Part shown: piece by piece, positions 17,587 through 26,524 of the stretch | Position numbering within the stretch: the first letter of the stretch is position 1 | How the letters are laid out: every line of letters begins with the position of its first letter | NCBI GenBank assembly: GCA_047618565.1 | Contig: JBLHKW010000003.1 | Coordinates: forward strand, 1 to 64,000 | DNA from: JBLHKW01 sp047618565 | GTDB taxonomy: Bacteria > Planctomycetota > UBA1135 > GCA-002686595 | Length of the DNA stretch: 64,000 nt | Direction of reading: 5' to 3' | Made by a program: the position numbers and the translations under genes | Notes under the pieces: generated by a model | Told to the model about the DNA's origin: nothing | Databases searched by the model: none | The model's input: the letters and a program-made list of their open reading frames with translations, nothing else

Positions 17587-17994
17587 ATGGTTGAGATCAG
17601 AATCGAGTACGAAGGCAACCTGCGTTGCAATGCCGTGCACGGGCCCTCGGGCGCGCGCCTGACCACGGATGCGCCGGTCGACAACCAGGGCAAGGGCGAG
17701 TCCTTCTCGCCGACCGACCTGGTGGCAACCGCACTCGGGACCTGCATGCTGACGATCATGGGCATCGTCGCGGCGCGTCACGACTGGGACCTGAGCGGAG
17801 CCGAGGCATTCGTCGAGAAGAAGATGCAGTCGGAGCCACGCCGGATCGGAGAGCTGACGGTGAGGATCGTCGTGCCGGGCGACTTCGACGTCTCCGCGCG
17901 CAGGGCCCTCGAGCGCGCCGCCCTGACCTGCCCCGTGCATCGCACCCTGGGGGACGCGGTCGCGATGCCGGTCGAGTTCGTCTGGGATTCCTGA
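17587..17994 (+). CDS. OsmC-family peroxiredoxin
   Basis: The 135-residue protein reduces organic hydroperoxides in the OsmC/Ohr family. The two catalytic cysteines are in ALGTCMLTIMG (about residue 50) and LTCPVHRTLG (about 115), the normal spacing and context. An SPTDLVATALG segment precedes the first cysteine, typical of the YhfA/OsmC-like branch rather than Ohr. It lies 12 bp after the amidohydrolase gene and converges with the cytochrome gene across a terminator hairpin. Confidence 0.93.
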   Translation: MVEIRIEYEGNLRCNAVHGPSGARLTTDAPVDNQGKGESFSPTDLVATALGTCMLTIMGIVAARHDWDLSGAEAFVEKKMQSEPRRIGELTVRIVVPGDFDVSARRALERAALTCPVHRTLGDAVAMPVEFVWDS

Positions 17995-18017
17995 TCGCGC
18001 CCGCGTCGGGCCGCGAT
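17994..18017. terminator. Bidirectional terminator-like hairpin
   Basis: ATCGCGCCCG (17994-18003) pairs with CGGG-C-CGCGAT (18007-18017), ten pairs with one bulged base and a 3-nt loop. It fills the 23-bp gap between the convergent OsmC and cytochrome genes. Confidence 0.55.
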
Positions 18018-18374
18018 TCAATCCATCAGGGACAGGGCGTGCTCGACGAGGCGCTTGCGTGCCTCGGGCTTGACGCTGTCCGCGATGGCGGTCATGGAGC
18101 GCTCCCCGAGTCGATCCACATTCGCCGCGAAGGCCTGCGGGTCGTCGATGTACTCGATCAGGCGCTCCGCGTCCCAAAATTTCGCGATGCCCTTGTAGCT
18201 GGGCCCGAGGTTCATGAAGCCGCCGGTACCCGTCTTGCCGTGGCACTGGGCGCAGTAGCTCGAGTACAGCTCGGCGCCGCTCTGCTGTTCAGCCGGGACG
18301 TTCTTCTTCCCGGAGGAGCAGCCGGCGCTGACGAGGCCGAGGAGCAGGGCGATTCGTGCGGTGTTCTGGATCAT
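18018..18374 (-). CDS. Lipoprotein mono-heme cytochrome c
   Basis: The 118-residue product starts with a lipoprotein signal (ARIALLLGLVSAGCSS; lipid on the cysteine of SAGC). One haem-attachment site, CAQCH, lies near residue 41 in LYSSYCAQCHGKTGTGG. A methionine in GERSMTAIAD near residue 92 is a candidate sixth ligand. It should be an electron carrier anchored on the periplasmic side of a membrane. No oxidase gene is close by. It is divergent from the multipass membrane protein gene, with 122 bp between. Confidence 0.88.
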   Translation of the reverse strand: MIQNTARIALLLGLVSAGCSSGKKNVPAEQQSGAELYSSYCAQCHGKTGTGGFMNLGPSYKGIAKFWDAERLIEYIDDPQAFAANVDRLGERSMTAIADSVKPEARKRLVEHALSLMD

Positions 18375-18496
18375 GGGTCTCTGGCGTTTCTGTCGATGTC
18401 GGCTCGGGGATCGCGGGCCCCAGAAGGTACGGCCTGGACGAATTCCTAGAAAGCCTCGACCGGCGTCCACTTCCGGGGCAACCTGTTCCCAGCTTC

Positions 18497-20302
18497 ATGA
18501 CGACCTCTGACCGATCCCCGCGTGCCTCGACCGTCGTCTGCCTGCTGGGCCTGCTGCTCGCGGTTCGCCTGCTGCTGATCGTGTGCCTGTCCGATGTCTT
18601 CTTCTACGGGGAGGAGCTGGAGAAGGGCACCGCGGCCAAGGCCCTGCTGGACGGGGTCGACTGGCCCTACCACCAGCTGGCCTATCACCTGTATGAGGGC
18701 GGCGGCTTCGTCATCAGCCACCTGACCGCGCTCGCCTTCCTGCTCGTGGGGCAGAGCATCCTGGCCATCAAGCTGGTGGCCCTGCTATTCGGCGGGCTCG
18801 TGCTCTGGGCTGGCATACGCCTGTGCGGGCGTCACTTCGGGTCGCGCAGCGCGTGGCTCTTTGGCCTGCTGATGGTCTTCGGGCCGGCGAGCTTCCAGAA
18901 GCTGAGTTTGCTCAGTCTCGGTATCCACTTCGAGGCCTGTCTCTTCCTGCTGCTGGTCATCGACGCGACCCTGACCCTGCTCGAGTTGCCGCGCACGGAC
19001 GCGACTGCGACGCGGCCCGTGGCCACCCTCGGCCTGGCCCTGGGCTTTGGCTTCTTCTTCAACTACCAGCTGGCGCTCGCCGGCCTGTGGTGCACCCTCT
19101 GGCTCCTGGCGCGCCGCCCGCGCATTTTCACGGGACGCTCTCTCGTCGTCGGGCTCGGATGCCTGCTCGTCGGGCTGGCGCCACTGCTCGCGATGGCGAC
19201 CCAGGTGGGCGGTCAGGTCTTCGACATCCACGGCACACCCCTGGCCACCGTTCAGAATAACGGGCCCAAGGTGGCGGCCTTCATGGGGTCACTCTACGTC
19301 GACCGGAGCCTTCAGGATCTGTTCGGTGTGCTGCTGTATCCCCTGGCATTCCTGGGCGCGCTCACGCTGCTGCTCGCCCGCGCCAGGGGGCCGCAGCGCC
19401 GCAACGCGCTACGCCTGGCCACGTTTCTGGCGCTGTGGTCGGCTGTATACCTGTCGAGTGGCTTCGTCGTTGGCGAGGTGCAGCACCCGTTCCAGTTGCT
19501 GCGCTTCGCTCCCGTCTGGGTGCTTGCCACGGTCACGATCGCGGCCGGGCTGGACGCACTACTGGGATCCACGCGCAGTCTGGCGACGCGCACAGGATGG
19601 GCCGCTTGCGTCCTGCTCGTGGGCTGGGGCGTGCGTTCGACGGTGGCCGTGTTGCGCGCAGGCTCGCCGTCCACCTGGGGCGCGAACTGGACGCTGCTGC
19701 GCACGACCAAGGGCTACGACTACGCGGGCTACTTCGCGAAGGTCTTCCCGCGTCTCGAGAACGGGGAGCAGCGCGGGCGCGTGCTTACCGGCTTCGACGA
19801 GCCGCATCCCATGTTGCTGCGTGCCGACTTTGCACAGGCCCTCAGCGAGCACGAGCGCTGGCAGCTGCTGGAGGCCCTGGAGCAGTTTCCGGCGATGTCC
19901 GGCAACCAGTCCGATTTCGTGCTCGGGCTCGGGCCGCTCGGGGCGCGTCTCGCGCGGCGTGACATCCCGGCCACCCTGGCCCTGGCCGCGGATCTGCCCG
20001 AGCTCCTGCGGCCGTCCTGGGGCCGCGCCGTTGGCCGCTTCGGGCGCGCCTACGCGGAGTTCCCGGAGCGCATGCAGGCCGAGATCGAGGCCTTGCAGCC
20101 GGGTTCGCTGCGCGCGGACTACCTGCGCGGCATGGGCTACCGCGCCTGGCGACGATTCGTCATCGGCCCGTTCGGGACGGCACGCTTCCAGCTCAAGCCG
20201 CACAGGGTCCTGCAGTGGCTCGAGGGTCTGCCGCAGGCCGACCGGCCCGATCTGCGCGAGGGCTTCGAGCTCGGGGCTCGCCTGCACTCGCTCGGGGAAT
20301 AG
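18497..20302 (+). CDS. Multipass membrane protein, GT39-like architecture
   Basis: The 601-residue product has a first membrane helix (TVVCLLGLLLAVRLLLIVCL) followed by a short acidic loop with EELEKG. About nine further helices run to residue 400, and a soluble C-terminal third follows. This layout is that of polyprenyl-phosphate-dependent glycosyltransferases such as GT39/PMT or ArnT, but no canonical D-E pair is certain. The C-terminal part has repeated charged helices and is unassigned. I set the start at ATG 18497. Function is inferred from topology only. Confidence 0.75.
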   Translation: MTTSDRSPRASTVVCLLGLLLAVRLLLIVCLSDVFFYGEELEKGTAAKALLDGVDWPYHQLAYHLYEGGGFVISHLTALAFLLVGQSILAIKLVALLFGGLVLWAGIRLCGRHFGSRSAWLFGLLMVFGPASFQKLSLLSLGIHFEACLFLLLVIDATLTLLELPRTDATATRPVATLGLALGFGFFFNYQLALAGLWCTLWLLARRPRIFTGRSLVVGLGCLLVGLAPLLAMATQVGGQVFDIHGTPLATVQNNGPKVAAFMGSLYVDRSLQDLFGVLLYPLAFLGALTLLLARARGPQRRNALRLATFLALWSAVYLSSGFVVGEVQHPFQLLRFAPVWVLATVTIAAGLDALLGSTRSLATRTGWAACVLLVGWGVRSTVAVLRAGSPSTWGANWTLLRTTKGYDYAGYFAKVFPRLENGEQRGRVLTGFDEPHPMLLRADFAQALSEHERWQLLEALEQFPAMSGNQSDFVLGLGPLGARLARRDIPATLALAADLPELLRPSWGRAVGRFGRAYAEFPERMQAEIEALQPGSLRADYLRGMGYRAWRRFVIGPFGTARFQLKPHRVLQWLEGLPQADRPDLREGFELGARLHSLGE

Positions 20303-20338
20303 TGACGCTGGGCCCTGCGCGGCCCGGCGCCGATCGAG

Positions 20339-21103
20339 TCAGAACGACCAGCCGATCGAGACCAGGAACAGGTTGTCCGCGCGGTCGCGGCCCGTCGCCG
20401 GGGTGTTGTTCCAGTCGAAGACCCACTGGGCCTGGGCGAACATGCTCTCGGTAAGCGAGACCTTCACGCGCGTGTCGAGCTGGCCGAATACGTCTTCGGC
20501 ATCCTCGAGGCTCGGGTAGAGCTTCATGTGCTGCGCGCACGCCACGGCCTTGGTCGCCTGCCAGGTGACATCGTAGGCGAGTCGGGCGGCGAGGAAGTCG
20601 TTGCCGGGCACGCCGCCGAGGTCCTCGTCGACATAGGCCACGCCGGCCTCGACGCCGAGCTTCCAGGTGTCGTCGTCCATCAGCTGCCGGCCGTAGCCGG
20701 TGCCCACGCTCGTCCGCAGGTCGAGGTCGGCCTCGGCATCGGACTGCACTGACAGGTCGCCCAGGAGGTAGGACTTTTCGCTCAGGAAGTAGTCGTACTG
20801 GCCGCGCGCGAAGGTACGTCGCTGGGTGAGCAGTTCTTCCTCCTCGGCGTAGTTCCAGGACAGGCCCAGGGTCACGCGATCCTTCTCACGCTGGCGAACG
20901 CCGTCGGCCGTCACCGAACCGCGCGTGATGTTCGTGTTGCCATCCGTGATTGAGCCTCCGATGGCGACCGAGCCCGCCCAGGCGTGGGCCTCGACGTCCT
21001 CGCCCGCGACGACCGGGGTCGAGTCCTGTGTCTGTGCGGCGGGTGCCTCGGGCGTTGTCACGAGCGGCAGCAGATGTAGCAAGCAAAACGGGGCGATCAT
21101 CAT
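20339..21103 (-). CDS. DUF481 outer-membrane beta-barrel protein
   Basis: The 254-residue product has a signal peptide (MMIAPFCLLHLLPLVTTPEAPA) and then alternating amphipathic strands typical of a DUF481/YdiY-like barrel. SVAIGGSITDGNTNITRGSV is the family's opening strand pair with the G-N-T turn. It ends in an aromatic C-terminal strand (FLVSIGWSF), the usual barrel-assembly signal. AGGA ten bases before the ATG at 21101-21103 supports the start. It implies an outer membrane. The family's role is unknown; YdiY is linked to acid or salt stress in enterobacteria. Confidence 0.88.
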   Translation of the reverse strand: MMIAPFCLLHLLPLVTTPEAPAAQTQDSTPVVAGEDVEAHAWAGSVAIGGSITDGNTNITRGSVTADGVRQREKDRVTLGLSWNYAEEEELLTQRRTFARGQYDYFLSEKSYLLGDLSVQSDAEADLDLRTSVGTGYGRQLMDDDTWKLGVEAGVAYVDEDLGGVPGNDFLAARLAYDVTWQATKAVACAQHMKLYPSLEDAEDVFGQLDTRVKVSLTESMFAQAQWVFDWNNTPATGRDRADNLFLVSIGWSF

Positions 21104-21381
21104 GGGACTGAATTCCTGGAGGGGGCAGGTCGTGGCTGGGGCCTGGAACCATGCCGGCGGGGCGGTTTTTGGGGGGGGCATACGATGTGGAATTCTCGCC
21201 CCATGTCAAGCTCCCCGGAGCCTGCACAAATTCAGTGCGGGGTAGCGCGGCCTGGTCGTGATCCTCGACCCGAGCGGAATGCCCGGAAACCCGCAGGATT
21301 CAGGGATGCCTGCGGTCCGCCATTAGGGGGATCCCCGGGCCCACGCGCGAGATGGCGCGCGAGCCTCGGCGCGCGCGTGCG

Positions 21382-22902
21382 TCAGCTCGTCAGGTTGACG
21401 GTCGGCACCTGCTGTGCAACGGCGTCGCGTTCGCCGCCGTACACGTAGCCCCAATCGGAGCTGTTCATGCGCTTCATGTGGCGCCGATGGCGGCGCTTGT
21501 AATCGATCTGGTCGCCGATCAGCTCCGGGTGGCGGATCAGGGCGAACAGTCGCTCGAACTTGCGGTGAAGCTTGGGCAGGATGCCGGTGATAGCCCGCTT
21601 GTGAACCTTCAACAGCTTGTCGCGCTCGTCGAAGAGTTCCTTCTGGGTGAACAGCGGATGGCGGAACGACTCGACCGAGTGCCAGTAGTGGAACTCGATC
21701 TCGGCCACGTCCTGCAGCAGGTGCTGCTTGACCTCTTCGTAGACCTCGGTGCCCGGGATCGGCTGCATGATGCCGCACGTGATCGCATCCGGTCGCGTCT
21801 CGCGCACCAGGTCCTCGGTCAGGCGGTGGTCCTTGTAGGTCTCGTTCGGGAAACCGTACAAAAGGAAAAGCTTGAACGACATGCCCAGCTCGCGGTTGAG
21901 CTTGGCGCCGTGGCGTACCTTCTCCGGCGTCACGCCCTTCTTCATGGAGACGAGCATGTCGACCGAGCCGGACTCGAGGCCGTACGCGATCTTGACGCAG
22001 CCGGCCTTGCGCATCCAGCGCAGCATCTCGTAGTCCATCGTGTCGACGCGCGACTCGCACAGCCACTCAAAGGAGATGTCGCGTCGGATGATCTCCTTGC
22101 AGACCGCGATCACGCGCTTGCGCTGGATCGTGAACAGGTCATCCATGAAGATGATCTGCGGCGGGTCGTAGGTCTTGATGATGTGTTCAACCAGATCGAC
22201 GGTGCGCTCGATACTCATCGAACGGTACTGGCGCGGAGTCATCTCCGCATCGCAGAAGGTGCACGCGTAGGGGCAGCCGCGACTCGTGATGGCCGTCACG
22301 CCCGGGTTCACCATCAGGCGCATGTACTCGGGCATGTCCCACAGGTGGTAGGCCGGCAGGGGCAGCGAATCGAGGTCATTGATCAGCGCGCGACGCGGTG
22401 TGGCGAAGAGCTCGCCGTCCTTCATGAACGTGATGCCCTGGATGTCGTCCCACTTCTCCGGTGATTGCCAGTGCTCGACGATCTCGGGCAGGGTGCGATC
22501 GCCCTCGCCCTGGGCGCAGATGTGGCAGGCGCCGGGTTCGAGGAAGAACTCCGGGTTGGTGGTGGGGTGCGGGCCACCCAGCACGACGAAGCGTCCGAAG
22601 TCGTTCTTGGCCATCAGGCCGAGCTCGCGCGCGCGGCGGGCATTGGGCGTCAGTGACGAGATGCCGACGATGTCGGCCCACTTCATCCCGTCATGGATCT
22701 CGTCCAGCTCGCGGATCGAGTCGTCGAGCAGCTTGACTTCGTGGCCGAGATTCAGGAGCTCGGCGCCGAGCAGGCTGATGCCCAGGGGCGGATAGATCTC
22801 GTCCCGCGCGAGCTCGCCCTTGTTCTTGGAGGTGTCCGAAAAGAGTTTCTTGGCCAACTCGCGGATGGCCTGGCTCTTGGCGTAGATGAGGACGATCTTC
22901 AT
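21382..22902 (-). CDS. B12-binding-domain radical SAM protein
   Basis: The 506-residue protein joins an N-terminal B12-type Rossmann domain (about 1-150; YPPLGISLLGAELLNLGHEV and VVLGGPHPTTNPE) to a radical SAM barrel. The 4Fe-4S motif CPYACTFC is near residue 203, and GLESGS and LLYGFPNET follow. The cobalamin-ligand DxHxxG motif is not evident, so B12 may not be bound. The C-terminal 100 residues are basic and helical. Such enzymes act in methylation, lipid or cofactor modification. A 14-bp palindrome sits 61 bp upstream of the start codon. Confidence 0.9.
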   Translation of the reverse strand: MKIVLIYAKSQAIRELAKKLFSDTSKNKGELARDEIYPPLGISLLGAELLNLGHEVKLLDDSIRELDEIHDGMKWADIVGISSLTPNARRARELGLMAKNDFGRFVVLGGPHPTTNPEFFLEPGACHICAQGEGDRTLPEIVEHWQSPEKWDDIQGITFMKDGELFATPRRALINDLDSLPLPAYHLWDMPEYMRLMVNPGVTAITSRGCPYACTFCDAEMTPRQYRSMSIERTVDLVEHIIKTYDPPQIIFMDDLFTIQRKRVIAVCKEIIRRDISFEWLCESRVDTMDYEMLRWMRKAGCVKIAYGLESGSVDMLVSMKKGVTPEKVRHGAKLNRELGMSFKLFLLYGFPNETYKDHRLTEDLVRETRPDAITCGIMQPIPGTEVYEEVKQHLLQDVAEIEFHYWHSVESFRHPLFTQKELFDERDKLLKVHKRAITGILPKLHRKFERLFALIRHPELIGDQIDYKRRHRRHMKRMNSSDWGYVYGGERDAVAQQVPTVNLTS

Positions 22903-23206
22903 GGGTGCTGGTCTCGGTGGAACGAGATCCTCCGAACCGGTGGCGCTGCGCTCGATTGGGCAACCTTACGTAAGGTGCCGGGTCAATCGGGCTGCCGTGT
23001 TGCCGGGTCCCACCAGTGGTGGGAGGATTCGTCTATCGGATCGTATCCCGCCCCCAGCGGAGCGCAAGCCGGAAAACCTGCTGCGGCGGGCTTCAGGCGC
23101 GATCTGTCCAGAATCAGGGCCACCATGGAGCCCCTGCGTGCACCTGGGAATTCGGGCCGATTGGCGGCTACTCGCTGCCCCTCAATGACCGTAGAATCCC
23201 CGGCCC
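22903..23206. other. 304-bp divergent promoter region with two palindromes
   Basis: This gap separates the radical SAM gene from the xseB block. It holds ACCTTACGTAAGGT (22963-22976) and TCCCACC-AGT-GGTGGGA (23008-23024). No coding frame stands out and no confident -35/-10 pair was found for either direction. Confidence 0.45.
22963..22976. promoter_or_regulatory. Perfect 14-bp palindrome, candidate operator
   Basis: ACCTTACGTAAGGT is a perfect dyad lying 61-74 bp upstream of the radical SAM start codon and about 230 bp upstream of xseB. Its AT-rich core stands out from the GC-rich surroundings. The binding protein is unknown. Confidence 0.4.
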
Positions 23207-23491
23207 ATGACGAATGAACAAGCTGACCCTGGCACATCCCAGGAGGCGGATGACGCCGGTTTCGACGCCCGATTGCGGCGCCTTGAGCAGATCGTCCAGG
23301 GGCTCGAGGAGGGTGAGCTGGACCTGGAGCCAGCCATCGAGCGCTATCGGGAGGGGATCCACCTCCTGAAGGGCTGTCGGGAGATCCTCGGATCCTACAA
23401 GCGCCAGGTGGAGGAGCTCACGCAGGAGGCCGAGGCGGCCCTGCGTCCGTATCCGGGCGACCCGGACGTCGCGCCAGGGCCGGGAGCCTGA
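23207..23491 (+). CDS. xseB: Exodeoxyribonuclease VII small subunit
   Basis: The 94-residue protein is the accessory subunit of ExoVII, which degrades single-stranded DNA with XseA. The core RLRRLEQIVQGLEEGELDLE, ending in the helix AIERYREGIHLLKGCREIL, is the classic two-helix XseB pattern. Short acidic and proline-rich tails flank it. XseA is not in the window. It heads the plus-strand block, 17 bp before ispA, matching the widespread xseB-ispA-dxs gene order. Confidence 0.95.
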   Translation: MTNEQADPGTSQEADDAGFDARLRRLEQIVQGLEEGELDLEPAIERYREGIHLLKGCREILGSYKRQVEELTQEAEAALRPYPGDPDVAPGPGA

Positions 23492-23508
23492 CGCTGGAGG
23501 CTCTGAAG

Positions 23509-24414
23509 GTGTCCGCGACGGAGCGTACTGCGTGGTTTGAGGGAACCCGGGTCTGGGTCGAGGTTCAGCTCGATCGGGCCCTCGGGGATCTTGCGGGGAC
23601 GCCGCCGCTCTTGCTCGAGGCCATGCGCTATTCCCTGTTTGGGGGAGGCAAACGCGTGCGCCCGGCCCTGGTGCGCGCGGCGTGCAACCTGGTGGGGGGG
23701 ACCGACGAGCAGGCCGGGCGAGCAGCCGCCGCGGTCGAGTTGCTTCACACCTACAGCCTCGTCCATGACGACCTTCCGTGCATGGACGACGACGATCTGC
23801 GGCGTGGGCGCCCCACTTGCCACAAGGTCTACGGCGAGGCGCTCGCGGTACTGGTCGGGGATGGCCTGCAGGCCGCGGCATTCGAGCAGACTGCATCCAT
23901 CGAGGGCGAGGGCGGCGCGCGCACGACGGCCTGTCTCGCCAGGGCCGCCGGCGCCCTCGGGATGGTCGGTGGGCAGCAGCTGGACCTGGCGGCAGAGGTC
24001 GGTGCAAGCGTCGGGGATGTGGTCGAGATCCATCACCGCAAGACGGGCGCCCTGCTGGTCGCCTCGGTCGAGCTCGGCGTGCTCGCGGCTCATCCAGAGT
24101 GGGCCCGTCCCGATGCGCCCGAGGCCGGGCGGCTCGAGGCGTTGCGCGACTACGGGCGAGCCCTGGGGCTGTGTTTTCAGGCGGTCGATGACCTGCTTGA
24201 CGTGACGGGTGATGCCGGGTCCCTGGGCAAGACGCCCGGGAAGGACGTGGCGGCCGGAAAGGCCACCCTGGTGGCCGCGCAGGGGCTGGACGGGGCCCGG
24301 GAATCCGCCCGCCGGGCAGCCAAAACAGCCGAGGCGGCGGCCCGTCGAGCCGGGGCCACGGATGACCATCCGACGCTCTGGATCGTCGAGGCCCTGCTCG
24401 ACAGGAAGAGCTGA
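23509..24414 (+). CDS. ispA: Polyprenyl diphosphate synthase (farnesyl/geranylgeranyl type)
   Basis: The 301-residue enzyme condenses IPP with allylic diphosphates to make C15 or C20 isoprenoid diphosphates. The first aspartate-rich motif is the extended form in HDDLPCMDDDDLRRGRP near residue 85, characteristic of bacterial FPP/GGPP synthases. The second is DDLLD near residue 227, and GGGKRVRP near 45 binds IPP. It begins with GTG at 23509, eight bases after GGAGG. Position between xseB and dxs supports a role in precursor synthesis. Exact chain length cannot be read from sequence. Confidence 0.93.
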   Translation: MSATERTAWFEGTRVWVEVQLDRALGDLAGTPPLLLEAMRYSLFGGGKRVRPALVRAACNLVGGTDEQAGRAAAAVELLHTYSLVHDDLPCMDDDDLRRGRPTCHKVYGEALAVLVGDGLQAAAFEQTASIEGEGGARTTACLARAAGALGMVGGQQLDLAAEVGASVGDVVEIHHRKTGALLVASVELGVLAAHPEWARPDAPEAGRLEALRDYGRALGLCFQAVDDLLDVTGDAGSLGKTPGKDVAAGKATLVAAQGLDGARESARRAAKTAEAAARRAGATDDHPTLWIVEALLDRKS

Positions 24415-24519
24415 GCGACCGCGCCCAAGGGAGAGCCAGGCGCTGATCCAGGAAAGGGCTTGCAAGCCTGGCGCCTGGTATCATCTTGGGTGAGAGCCCC
24501 GCGTCCGACCTGCACTGTC

Positions 24520-26487
24520 ATGAAGTCTGCCCGACCCTCCGAGCCCCCCGATCAGGGCGTCGATCTCCCCCCGCTGTTGCCCGGGATCCAGAGTCCCGCG
24601 GACCTGAAACAGCTTCCGAGGGAGTCGCTGCCACAGTTGTGCGCCGAGGTGCGCGAATTCCTGCTGCAAAGCGTCGGTCGTTCCGGCGGCCACATGGGGT
24701 CGAACATGGGCGTGGTCGAGCTGACCGTCGCCCTGCATTACGCGTTCGACTTCCGGCGCGATCGCCTGGTCTGGGACGTGTCGCATCAGTCCTACACGCA
24801 CAAGGTGCTGACCGGTCGCCGGGATGGCTTTGCCAAATTGCGCCAGACCGACGGGATCTGTGGATTCACGAATCCGGCAGAGTCCGAGTACGACCTGTTC
24901 CATACGGGGCACGCGGGAACGAGCATCAGTCTCGGTCTCGGCCTCGCGATGGGCATGGCCCACGAGCCGGACCCGGCGCAGGTGGTGTCGGTCATCGGAG
25001 ACGCGAGCCTCGGTGCCGGCGTTGCCTTTGAAGGCCTGAACCACGCCGGCGCGACCGGATTGCCGATGCTCGTCGTACTCAACGACAACGAGTGGTCGAT
25101 CTCGAAGACGGTCGGCTCACTCGCTCGCTACCTCTCGCGCATTCGCTCCAACCGCCTGGTTCAACGCGCGCAGCAGGAGACCAAGAACCTGATCAACGCG
25201 ATCCCTCTGATCGGTCCGCGCGTCGACCGTGCGCTCGAGGAGATCGGTGAGGTCGTGCGTCATGCTGTGGTACCGGGGCACGTCTTCGAGGAGCTGGGCG
25301 TGACCTACGTGGGGCCGATCGACGGCCACGATGTGGAGCTGATCCTCGAGACCCTCGAACGTAGCGCCAAGCTCGACGGGACCGTGATGCTGCACCTCTT
25401 GACCGAGAAAGGCCGCGGTCACCCGAAGGCCCCCGGGCATCCGGAGCGCGTGCACGCGGTCAAGCCCAGCGCGAGCGCCAGGGCCGCAGCCACTCCGGAC
25501 AAGACCGAGGCGGCGCCCGCGCCCGTCGGCGGCGTCTCCTATACGGCCGCATTCGCGGACGCACTGGCTCGGCTGAGCGAGGGCGACGTGCGCATCCACG
25601 CGCTGACCGCCGCGATGCCGTCCGGCACGGGGCTGGTCGAGTACTCGGAGCGTTTCCCCGCCCGATTCCACGACACCGGGATCACCGAACAGCACGCCGT
25701 GGCCATGGCGTCGGGCATGGCGAAGGCCGGATTGCGCCCGGTTGTTGCCGTCTATTCGACCTTCCTGCAGCGCGGCTACGACCAGGTCTTCCAGGAGGTC
25801 GTGCTCCAAGGCCTGCCGGTCGTGTTCTGCCTGGATCGCGCCGGCCTGGTCGGCCAGGACGGACCGACCCACAACGGTGTCTTCGACATCGCCTACCTGC
25901 GCACCCTGCCGGAGATCACATTGTGCGCCCCGCGTGACGCCACGGACATGCGCCGCATGCTCGAGGCCGCGCTGGCAGCCAAGGGCCCTGTGGCCATGCG
26001 TTTTCCCCGTGCGGACTGCCCGCCGGAGGTGTTCCACGGCGATGAACGGCGCCCGATGGAGCGCGGCAAGGCGGAGGTCCTGCGCGAAGGCCAGCAGATC
26101 GTCATCTGGGCCTACGGCGTCATGGTAGGCGTGGCTTGCGAGGTCGCTCAGCGTTTCGAACGCCGCGGCGTTCAGGTCGGCGTTGTCGACGCGCGCTACT
26201 GCAAGCCCCTCGACGAGGATCTGCTGGGCCTGCACATCAAGTCTTGCCGCCACGTCATCACGCTTGAAGACCACCAGAAGGCAGGTGGCTTCGGCTCGGC
26301 CGTGCTCGAGGCCAGCAACCGCCTGTCGCGGGGCATCGATGACCCCGCGCGGGTCAAGCTGCTGGGCATCCCCGATCGCTTCATCTCCCACCGGACGTCG
26401 CGCGATGAGCAACTGGCCGACCTCGGCCTGGATGCGGACGGAGTGGAACGCACCGTGCGCCAGTTCCTGCAACCGACCCTGATCTAG
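24520..26487 (+). CDS. dxs: 1-deoxy-D-xylulose-5-phosphate synthase
   Basis: DXS joins pyruvate and glyceraldehyde 3-phosphate in a thiamine-dependent reaction that feeds the MEP isoprenoid pathway. The 655-residue protein carries GHMGSNMGVVELTVALH, HKVLTGR, the thiamine segment IGDASLGAG...NDNEWSIS, the pyrimidine-domain ITEQHAVAMASGMAKAG and DRAGLVGQDGPTHNG. One departure is GDA where most DXS enzymes have GDG at the start of the thiamine motif. The ATG at 24520 is chosen over an upstream start because the family begins near there. It lies 105 bp after ispA. Confidence 0.95.
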   Translation: MKSARPSEPPDQGVDLPPLLPGIQSPADLKQLPRESLPQLCAEVREFLLQSVGRSGGHMGSNMGVVELTVALHYAFDFRRDRLVWDVSHQSYTHKVLTGRRDGFAKLRQTDGICGFTNPAESEYDLFHTGHAGTSISLGLGLAMGMAHEPDPAQVVSVIGDASLGAGVAFEGLNHAGATGLPMLVVLNDNEWSISKTVGSLARYLSRIRSNRLVQRAQQETKNLINAIPLIGPRVDRALEEIGEVVRHAVVPGHVFEELGVTYVGPIDGHDVELILETLERSAKLDGTVMLHLLTEKGRGHPKAPGHPERVHAVKPSASARAAATPDKTEAAPAPVGGVSYTAAFADALARLSEGDVRIHALTAAMPSGTGLVEYSERFPARFHDTGITEQHAVAMASGMAKAGLRPVVAVYSTFLQRGYDQVFQEVVLQGLPVVFCLDRAGLVGQDGPTHNGVFDIAYLRTLPEITLCAPRDATDMRRMLEAALAAKGPVAMRFPRADCPPEVFHGDERRPMERGKAEVLREGQQIVIWAYGVMVGVACEVAQRFERRGVQVGVVDARYCKPLDEDLLGLHIKSCRHVITLEDHQKAGGFGSAVLEASNRLSRGIDDPARVKLLGIPDRFISHRTSRDEQLADLGLDADGVERTVRQFLQPTLI

Positions 26488-26524
26488 CCTGGATGATTTC
26501 CGGTCATCTCCCCGGTGGTCCCTA

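Noticed and set aside
25117..26472. 451-codon minus-strand frame opposite dxs
   Set aside because: No ribosome site or family motif; DXS motifs cover the plus strand.
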